From: Thalassia testudinum
Taxonomy: Eukaryota; Streptophyta; Magnoliopsida; Alismatales; Hydrocharitaceae
Direction: 5' to 3'
Length of the DNA: 64,000 nucleotides
Assembly (NCBI GenBank): GCA_037157565.1
Contig: JAZHRO010000012.1
Span: forward strand, 61,495,501-61,559,500
The notes under the pieces are model-generated. The model ran no database searches. It saw nothing but the letters and a program-made list of their open reading frames with translations, and was not told the origin of the DNA. Shown one piece after another: positions 56,661 to 64,000 of this stretch; the first letter of the stretch is position 1; each line of letters opens with the position of its first letter. Position numbers and translations under genes: made by a program.

Positions 56661-58660
56661 TGGCAGATCTGAATAATGCGGAAATAATAATATCAAAGCA
56701 TGAAATAATATAAATACTTGGGTTTACATGAAAACTCTACTCACAAAGAACAAGTAGAAAATCACGGGAGAAGCGTCCTATGGGCGTGTGTTTCTATTTA
56801 TTTCTTCTCAAAGGAATAGGTGAGGGTGCACGCCTATTTATAGGCCACCACATACAATACAACATCCCACTCTACTATGTGGGCCTAAATAACCACTACA
56901 ATTCTCTCAGCACCTCCCCTCAAGCTGGAGCATGGAATGCTCAGCTTGTAACACAAAGAAACCCACTCTCCATAACAAAACACAGCCTCTGGACCGGTTC
57001 TTGCTTATAAACAAGAACATGAGCTGGAGCTGCTGGACGAACTGTAACTGGCTTTGAAAAGAGACCTCTCCTCTGGAGACCTGACGCTGATGGCTCTCCA
57101 TTCAGTATCCTTGTAAAAGGGATCTTCCTCTGAAAACCTCGAAATTGGATCTCCCTCTCTGGAGTCTACAAACTTGTTTCTCCCACATAGAAACCTGAAA
57201 TGGGCCCTTCCTCTGAGGGCCTCGAAACTGGATCTCCCTATCTGGAGACCTCAAAACTCTAGACCTCCCACAGTTATGGTTTCTCATATGTAGTCCAGTA
57301 ACAAAGACTCCCGAATGTATGATGACTATAACAGGCTCCACACTCCCCCTTTCTCTCATACTCATATGGGAGAAGAATAACAACGAGAAGAAAAGCAATA
57401 AAAAAAACTAGAGAATAGCCTCTCCACCTCATCTCATAAACATTCATCATCATTTGTTTATTTTTTTCTTTCCATTTTTTTCTTCTTTTTTTTATTTTTT
57501 CTCTCTATCTCTTTTTTATTTTTCTTCTTTCTTTCTCCTTTCCTTTTTTTTTCTTCTTTTCTTTCCTTCTTTTTTTTTTCTCTTTTCCTTCCTTTTTTTT
57601 TAAAGAGGATAAACATAAGGAGTTCGAAAGATAACATCAAAAGACCTAAAAAGCAAACCAACTCACGATCTTCACACCTCACAAATTCACACGTCGTCGT
57701 GATCCTTATTCCTTAAGGGTCCTTGCCGCAATCTTCTCCATTGACCGCTTCAACGTTGTTGATCTCTCGACCAGCCAATAGAACAACGCCCAGGACCTCA
57801 AGATCCTCGACCACGAGCGCGCTACCATGGATGGAGAGCTCCACCTTAACGCCACCACCACCGATCTCACGCTGCTCCATGCCGCGATCTCGTGCAAGGT
57901 CTCCTAAGAAGATCATAGGCCCGGAGCCTCTTCTTCTTCAGCGCAATCATCGTCGCCAATAGCGCCGCCAATCGCGGCCCATCGTTGCCTCATCTTTCTC
58001 CTTTGCACTCTGTTCACATGATCGGCGCCTCCATGCCGCGATCCTCGCCTCCTTAAGGCCCTCGCTCACCAGCATGCATCGTTGAGAACATTTACCGCAT
58101 CCTCGAGAAGCGCAGAGCCTCTTCCGTTTTGGGTTGAGGCCATCACCTCACCTTGCGACCGTTGCGACCACCTTTTTTGATGGCCATGAGGGGGAGCTCC
58201 AAGAGAGCTCGATCCAGCTTGTCATTCCTGACCAACGTCACCACCTTGCAACGTAGGGCTCTTACGCCACTACCTAGGATTAAGGCCTAATGCACCTCCA
58301 GTTTCACATGCTCCTGATCATGGAACAAAATAGAACTTCCAAGAAAAATAAACACAATAATCCTAAGAATGAAAAAGATAACCCATAAACCAACTTTCTC
58401 TGATACTAAGTTGACAAGTCTAAATAATGTAGAAGTAATAATATCAAAGCATGAAATAATAGAAACACTTAGGTTTGTGTGGAAACCCTACTCACAAAGA
58501 GGAGAGAGAAAATCACAGAAGTGCCTTATGGGCATGTGTTTTGTATATTTCTTCTCAAAAGAATAGGTAGGGGGTGCACGCCTATTTATAAGCCACCACA
58601 CACAACACAAAGTCTCACTCTACTATGTGGGTCTAAATAACCACTACAATTCTCTCAACA
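56661..58660 (-). mobile_element. Non-autonomous copia-like element G
   Basis: LTRs of about 250 bp at 56661-56912 and 58412-58660 share AAATAATG, ATAATATCAAAGCATGAAATAATA, GGGTGCACGCCTATTTATA and AACCACTACAATTCTCTCA. The polypurine side is CCTCCCCTCAAGCTGGAG after 56912; the primer side is CTCTGATACTAAGT before 58412. The interior of 1.5 kb contains a T/C tract (57458-57605) and GC-rich DNA at 57690-58330 but no gag or pol that I recognise. Flanks AAAGT and GAAAG do not form a clear duplication. Confidence 0.8.
57458..57605 (+). repeat. Polypyrimidine tract in element G
   Basis: About 148 bases of T with scattered C, at the same internal place as in element F. Confidence 0.85.
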
Positions 58661-59035
58661 GAAAGCTTTGCTTAATAACATCATAGCTATTAAATATTAA
58701 AACTGAAGATTGCTCTCAAAAAAAAAAATACTGAAGATTGCTTAAATAAAAAAGAACCAGATTTAAGCTCTTAAAGGACAATTGCTTCAATATATCAAGA
58801 TTTGGGATCATGGACACATTTGTTTCAAAGTAGTCCAACCAGACCATCAACGAGTGCACTGATATGTAAACTTTATTAGATCATTGCCACGTCCACCAAG
58901 GATAAAGGTATCAAAACACTATGCTTGCATATGAGTTGAGTTTAATATGGCATAGGAGTTGAGTTTAATATACCAGGAATGGAGATAATAGGATTTTGAA
59001 TGGAAAAGAACGACAAAATGAGTCATCTGTCATAC
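58661..59035 (-). other. Intron start, unassigned DNA
   Basis: Between element G and the 59-kb exon, immediately downstream of its donor site. No transposon end seen. Confidence 0.4.
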
Positions 59036-59181
59036 CGAGTCATCATTCTCTGCATTTTCAAGATGATATGTGAGATGGCTTTCACATTGCACAGTCAGCA
59101 AATGTCCCGTTGACAAAGACCATGTCATTTTCTTGCATTCTCTGTCCTCATCCTTTGGTGTTGCGGTGCCCACAACCTTCT
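59036..59181 (-). CDS. Upstream exon of the DUF1399/GRDP-like gene
   Basis: On the minus strand the acceptor TTCCTTGCAG ends at 59182 and the donor GTATGA starts at 59035. The 146-nt exon begins with two bases of a split codon and then reads KVVGTATPKDEDRECKKMTW, SLSTGHLLTVQCESH and LTYHLENAENDDS, 48 complete codons, ending in phase 0. That is the phase at which the exon at 30125 begins. Joined, the segment TWSL...LTVQ...LTYHL stands directly before GRKLAY, an order I recall for DUF1399/GRDP proteins. It is too short to judge alone; the support is the pairing of splice sites, phase and order. Confidence 0.68.
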
Positions 59182-59899
59182 CTGCAAGGAAAGAAAGCAC
59201 AAATTCAGATGCTTGTTAGCTCTGTTAGGCCATTCTGGCATTTAGTACTAAGAAATATGGTCAGATCGGTGAGAATTCAATAGCTAGACATCAAGATTGG
59301 CACACATGGCGAGTGGAGGCTCCCTTGGTGTATGGGAAAACAGCCCAACAGGTGTTGTCCACGTAGAGATCAGAGAGAAAGGGAGCAGCAGCCAGCGTAG
59401 ATGATGGCCAGCCGGTGGTGAGACCAGTGAAGGTGGTGGCTGGCGATGATGTTGAGAAGAGAGGGTAGAGAAGTTTTGGAAATAATGAAAATATTACCAC
59501 TACCTTAAGAGACATACAATAGAAAGGCTCTCTTTTATAGAGAAAACATATCCCACAAAACAAAAAACAAATCACAACTCCTTACTAAGAAAGAATAAAT
59601 CCTCAAAACTAATTTCTAAAAGCAACTTTCCTAAAACCCACTTAACAAAATAACAAAACTTGGAACTCAAACAAACCAAAACTATGACTCTTGGTCCTCC
59701 TTGCCACCAGCCCTGAGGGCCCTCCTGCTATTGCCACGTGGCACTACCACATGGTAAGTCCATGTGGTCTCCTTATTCTCAACACTCCCCCTCAAGTCTA
59801 GGCTAGGAGGAAGATGACTTTGGTCTTCAATTTGTAAGGCTAGATACCCCACAACTCTTCTTCTTCGAAAATCGTGCTCTCGATCTTCTCTTTGGAAGA

Positions 59900-60860
59900 G
59901 TCAACATTGTAGCCTCTTGCAACCTCCAAAGTCATTGCATCTGTGGCAACCTGAATAATCTTCGCAACGACCACCGTTGACTTGTCTTCTTGAAGCATGG
60001 CCCGTAACTTCTCGAGATCTTCGAGAGTCGAGTCTACTCGTGAGGTGGTAGTAACCCCACTTGAAGGCCTCTACAACTTGTCCCAACATCTGTCTTGTAG
60101 ATGATTGACTCGTCCACAATATTAGCACTTCGAATAGATGCGACTAGGGCCTCGGCCACATTCTCTTACACGCCCCACACTTGCTTCTGGAATGACAAGT
60201 GCAGAGTTCTCCCCCTTGGACGTGACTTCATCCTCAGGAATCTTCATCTTCATGAGACGGCAGAAGATGGTCTCAAGATCCATCTTCCCATCAGATGCCA
60301 AGATTTAATTGCAGGCAGCTTGATAATGGGGATGAAACCCCGATAACAACTTGGTGGATTGCCAAACCGCCTGTGTCTCCCCCTTCTTGTCGCAACACAA
60401 TGGCTCGTAGATGTCCAACTCCTCGAACAATACCTCCATCTTCTTATAATATTTAGTAAATGAGAGTTCTCCTTGACTAGTTATCCATATACGAGTATAT
60501 AAATCAGTAATACGGTCGTTACTTAATGTTCAGGCATATCTTTTCTCGAGGGTCATCCAAATCTCACACGCATTCTTTTTATAGAGCATGTTCAAGGCGA
60601 TGGAATGATCCATCGAGTTCATGAGCCAATTCATAACTGTATAATTCTCCTTCTAGTACTTCTTTTTCTTATCATCATTTTGCTCTGGTGGCTCTTCAAG
60701 GAGAATACTAAGTTTCTCCTATCCTCTGATAAATACCTTAAAGTTGCAAGCCCGCAAGACATAGTTGGAGGCACCCTGTAACTTGATGGTTGTCCCAGAG
60801 ATAACCACCTTGCTTTCTCTCAGGCTCAATGTGGCATCAGCAACCGTGGTGGAGGCTTCC
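59900..60860 (-). pseudogene. Gag of C4 with interrupted zinc knuckle
   Basis: On the minus strand a copia gag can be followed in pieces with many breaks. The knuckle near 60080-60125 reads C.YCGRVNHLQDRCW with a stop in place of the second residue; its zinc ligands (C, C, H, C) remain. Order and spacing match the gag of C3. No pol. Confidence 0.72.
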
Positions 60861-61232
60861 ATCATCTTCTACTATCTTCCTTCTCCATGTAAGGCAGCGG
60901 ATTTGTCGAGGAAGATTCTTTGTCGAAGACGAAAACCACAAACGTGTGGTCAAGAACCTGCACGCGCCAAGAAAGCCTAGACCGTAAACTTTGACACCAT
61001 GTAAAGATTAGCGAACATAGAGCGTGGAGGCTCCTTTGGTGAGTGGAAAAATATCCCAGCAGGGGTTGTCCACGTAGAGATCAGGGAGAGAGAGGGAGCA
61101 GCAGCAACCGACGTAGATGATGGCCAGTGAAGGTGGTGGCCGACAATGATGTTGGGAAGAGAGAGGAGAGGAATTTTGGAAATAATGAAAATATTATTGT
61201 TAACTCAAGAGACTTACAATAGGAAGGCTCTC

Positions 61233-62219
61233 ATTTTTTTAAAAAAGAAAAAAAGCGACTATTCGTGTGATAACCAACCAAATTCATTTCATTACACGGA
61301 AATGCATAGTTACATCACAGATTACAAAACAGATTCCCAAAATACCACTTAGGAAGAAATGGAGGAAACAAAATTCTCTACACAGGGTCTCTCCACCCTA
61401 AACAGTACCTCATTCCTCCCCAGCCAAATGCCCCAAAACACCACCAAAACCCTGACTCTATCCTTCTTGGATTTAAAAGTGTTATCTCCATCTAGGGTGT
61501 CTCCTTTACAGAATGAAGACCAGAAGTTGACCGTGTCTCAAGGAGCGATCCATTCGATCCCCATCCTCCACCAAACCTGCATCACGAAAGGACATTAGAA
61601 AAAGAGGTGCTAGATGTCTTTGTCAACCCCTTCACAAAGAGGGCATCTCACGTCATCTATTTGGGCCCACCTTGCCCTCCACACTTTTGTCATGATTCTC
61701 CCCCTCTTCACCAACCATGCGAAAATTTTCAGTTTCAGCGGGCACTCCGTCGACCAAAGCTACTTACAATCTCTTAAGAGGTCAATATCCAAGTTTAGCG
61801 AGACACTTCCCAATATGTGAAATGCCTTCACCACAGAAAACTCCCCCTCTTCCCAACCGTATGTGTCACCTCCCTCTTTCGGTGCCCAACCCTCCAACTC
61901 CTAGATCAACTGTTGGAACTCCGCGCACCTCTGGTACAAGAGGCCCCCCCTAAAGGTCAAGCACCATGCTCCGTCCCAACTCCCCACAGTAATTACCGGA
62001 TCTATAGCTCTCCCAAATTGGCGAGGTAACCTGTTACTGAGAATAGATCCGACCCCTTGTCAATCATCCAACCAGAAACGGAAGGCGTCCCCCTCCCCCA
62101 GGATAGGAGAAAAGGACCGCACCTTCGGCTCCACCGTCGCCAAGTCAGAAGGGGAGGTCTCCAACGACCCCAACGAAAGGAAGGACCCATGACACTACCG
62201 CATAACGAACCCCACAAAA
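61233..62219 (-). mobile_element. 5'-truncated L1 LINE fragment
   Basis: A T-rich start at 61233 is the A-tail of a minus-strand LINE. A duplication of about 10 bases ((A/G)AAGGCTCTC) flanks it at 61223-61232 and 62221-62230, with length and irregularity typical of target-primed insertion. The minus-strand protein, with breaks, reads FRFWLDDW (near 62080), then FAWLVKRGRIMTK, RARWAQIDDVRCPLCEG and HLFF, the zinc-binding end of L1 ORF2. Reverse transcriptase and endonuclease are missing. Confidence 0.85.
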
Positions 62220-62486
62220 GAAAGGCTCTCTTTTATAGAGAGAACATATCCCACAAAACAAGAAACAAATCACAACTTCTAATTAAGAAAGAACAAATCA
62301 ACTAATTCCTAAAACCAACTTTCCTAAAACTCACTTAACAAATAACAAAACTTGGGACTCAAGCAACCAAAACTAGGACTCTTGGTCCTCCTTGCCACTG
62401 GCCCTAAGACCCTCTTGCTATTGCCACATGGCCTGGCTGGCTGCCATGTGACAGATCCACGTGGCCTCCTGATTCTCAACACTAGA

Positions 62487-63005
62487 AAAAGGATTGCAAT
62501 GTTCCATTTGCTGCATACCCAGCTATAACATGATGACATAATGGCATTGCCGAGCTCTTTCCAGCTTTCATTGCCATGAGAAAAGGTAGTTATGTAACAT
62601 TTCCATCCTGTGACGAAAATGAATAACCCAATTGTTCTTGCAATTCTCAACAATAGCCATGGGTTAGGTATCAATGTCAGTGAGATTTAGTGAATAAAAG
62701 TTTAGACTGAAATGAGAAATGTTTAAGCCACGTCCAAAGAAACAGTTAAGCAACACCTCGGCAGTTCACAAGCCATCTTTCACAGCTATTGAGGCATTAG
62801 ATCATCTATTTTTTGGGTTCGTTTTGTCCACGACATGCTTCAAGGATGTGTCCATCACATGCTGTCAAGTTATTTCACATGCTGCAGCTTGCTTCTATTT
62901 ACAACCCTCCAATCTTGCTAGTTTCCATCAATGGCATCTACATCCATGGGCTCGCCAAGCAGGCAGAGTGCCACAAAAGGACATTGCAGTCCATATAGAA
63001 GGTCT
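62487..63005. other. Unassigned DNA upstream of the 59-kb exon
   Basis: A minus-strand frame at 62480-62674 (for example VIHFRHRMEMLHNY in one phase) might hold another exon of the same gene, with a candidate acceptor TTCGTCACAG. I could not settle frame or borders and do not claim it. Confidence 0.25.
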
Positions 63006-63009
63006 TGGC

Positions 63010-63360
63010 ACTTGGCAAGGTGCTAGTTTGTGGTGATCAAGGTACTGGGTGAGTTTTTGGTGGCCAAGGTGCAGGGTGAGGTGCTGATTGTTGGTTGCTG
63101 ACTGGTGGCAATGCAGTGATGGAGGTTGCTGATGGTGGTTGGTTGGTGGTGTCAAGGGTGGGCACGGTGTTGGTTGCTAGTATTGGTGCTAGGCATTGAA
63201 GGTGTCAATGTTGAGTAAGATGATGGTTGATGAAGTAGGTGTTGGCCGTGATTGTGGTAGTTGGTGGTAATGGCTGTGATGTGCTGGTTGTCATTGGGGA
63301 GGTGAAAGTGGGGGAATAGGAAGGAGGTGGGAAGTGTTGGTGGTTGGTGTTGGTGGCTAT
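63010..63360 (+). repeat. TGG/GGTT-rich low-complexity stretch
   Basis: Irregular repeats of GGTGGT, TTGGTGGT, GGTTGGTTGG and AAGGTG without a fixed period over about 350 bases. Confidence 0.7.
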
Positions 63361-63760
63361 GAGCCATTAGTCCTAATGTTTAGATGATGATGTTAAATAT
63401 GATGTTATGATTACACAAGTTGGGCTTGAATGGTTTCTAATTGATGGTATGAATTGGCCAATAATAGCAAGCATTAGAACATGATGTTTTAATGTGTTGC
63501 TTAATATTTCAATATGCTATTCAATTTTGATATAAGTTAGCAGTTGATATTGTTTGAAACTCTCTTTAACACAGAGAGGTTTTCATTTTTTTGTAGGTGG
63601 AACATAAATTTACTGCTTTGTATAAGCTTTTTGTTTGTTCATGCATTTTTTTCCTTCGTTTGAACATGTTTGAATAATTTCAACCTCCCATGGACACACC
63701 TTGGTTTGCCTACGACACTACGTGCTACACCTAAAGGTCCTCCAAAACTCCTCACTAGAA
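63361..63760. other. Unassigned AT-rich DNA
   Basis: No recognisable element; T-run near 63588-63595. Confidence 0.4.
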
Positions 63761-63769
63761 TCATCAACA

Positions 63770-64000
63770 ATGGAGGAGATGTCCACCAAATGCAGAGAGA
63801 GTGTGAGGGGGACGGAAGTTGGGGCTGGACTCTGGTCATGGGGAGGGCGAGGAAGGGGAAGGTGGCACTGGAGGTAGTCTGTTTCAAATGTAGAGGGCTA
63901 GGGCATTTGGCGCGAGACTACAAGGACCCAGTGCGCTGCCTCCGGTGTGGGGAGCTGGGCGACCGAAGGGTGTCCTGTGCGAAGGAGCTGCAAAGGGACG
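63770..64000 (+). pseudogene. L1-type ORF1 end with double zinc knuckle, runs off the window
   Basis: From 63858 the frame reads ALEVVCFKCRGLGHLARDYK, then CLRCGELGDRRVSC and AKELQRD. These are two CX2CX4HX4C knuckles in the arrangement of L1 ORF1 proteins, but the last C of the first is Y and the H of the second is D. The upstream part (from about 63770) is not cleanly open in this frame. It continues beyond 64000. Confidence 0.65.

Larger units (their letters stand above)
30126..59035 (-). other. Predicted 28.9-kb intron of the DUF1399-like gene
   Basis: The donor GTATGA at 59035-59030 and the acceptor TGCAG at 30126 (minus strand) join two exons in phase 0. The interval is filled with nested transposons on both strands plus a few stretches of unassigned AT-rich DNA. 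Loss of the gene by insertion cannot be excluded, but both exons are intact. Confidence 0.65.
59289..62481 (-). mobile_element. Gag-only copia derivative C4, carrying an L1 insertion
   Basis: LTRs at 59289-59784 (3') and 61000-62481 (5', including about 1 kb of L1) share GTGGAGGCTCC.TTGGTG, GTTGTCCACGTAGAGATCAG, TTTTGGAAATAATGAAAATA and end CTCAACA. The perfect duplication CTAGA lies at 59284-59288 and 62482-62486. The polypurine tract is CTCCCCCTCAAGTC after 59784. Interior 59785-60999 holds gag only. It is a relative of C3 inserted close to the 59-kb exon. Confidence 0.9.

Noticed and set aside
62324..62674. Minus-strand frame of 116 codons that might be another exon
   Set aside because: Half of it is LTR of C4. 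The remainder has an unclear frame and splice borders.

Overview
The window is nuclear DNA of a flowering plant with a large, transposon-rich genome. It holds nested LTR retrotransposons of plant-specific lineages (Athila, Tat, Ty1/copia elements primed by tRNA-iMet), an L1 LINE piece, a hAT-like element and a U6 snRNA copy. The only host gene I can support runs on the minus strand: two exons whose splice sites and phases fit each other, at 59036-59181 and 29640-30125, separated by an intron of about 28.9 kb. The predicted protein resembles the C-terminal part of DUF1399 / glycine-rich-domain-containing (GRDP-like) plant proteins; that assignment is from memory of the family, not an alignment. 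The species cannot be named from the sequence.

Region 1-29300 lies downstream of the gene's stop codon and is a stack of elements. An old Ty3/gypsy Tat element is cut into three pieces (1-1470, 18298-18462, 24051-28910). Its pol keeps reverse transcriptase, two RNase H segments and integrase, followed by an antisense reading frame and a 44-bp tandem array. Inside its integrase lie (i) a young, nearly complete Athila element A (1471-14954) with LTRs about 0.35% divergent by eye; (ii) the 3' part of a second Athila-like element B (14955-18297); and (iii) a minus-strand solo LTR M of an Athila-like family (18463-24050, duplication CGCTT), itself hit by another solo LTR S1 (19092-21959, duplication CAGGG). 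A chromovirus-like 3' end follows at about 28960-29300.

Region 30126-59035 is the giant intron. It contains a U6 snRNA pseudogene (31055-31150), solo LTR S2 (31473-33996, same family as S1, duplication TCTCT), and a nest of Ty1/copia-type elements: D contains C2, C2 contains C1 (6.3 kb, full but decayed polyprotein), and C1 contains C3 (2.3 kb, gag only). Further along are short copia-like elements or fragments K, F, H, I, E (with a 2.1-kb hAT-like insertion) and G. Most share a primer site complementary to the tRNA-iMet 3' end and are under 2 kb once nested DNA is removed; C3, C4 and E encode only a gag-like protein.

Upstream of the 59-kb exon are C4, another gag-only element (59289-62481, duplication CTAGA) carrying a 5'-truncated L1 fragment, then TGG-rich low-complexity DNA, and an L1 ORF1-like double zinc knuckle running off the window end. 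I found no CRISPR array, bacterial operon or rRNA gene. The most interesting material is structural: matched splice sites across a 29-kb TE-filled intron, terminal palindromes at Athila-family LTR starts, an AGACGTCT palindrome shared by two LTR families, a duplicated polypurine-tract architecture, and a local excess of short gag-only or non-coding copia derivatives.
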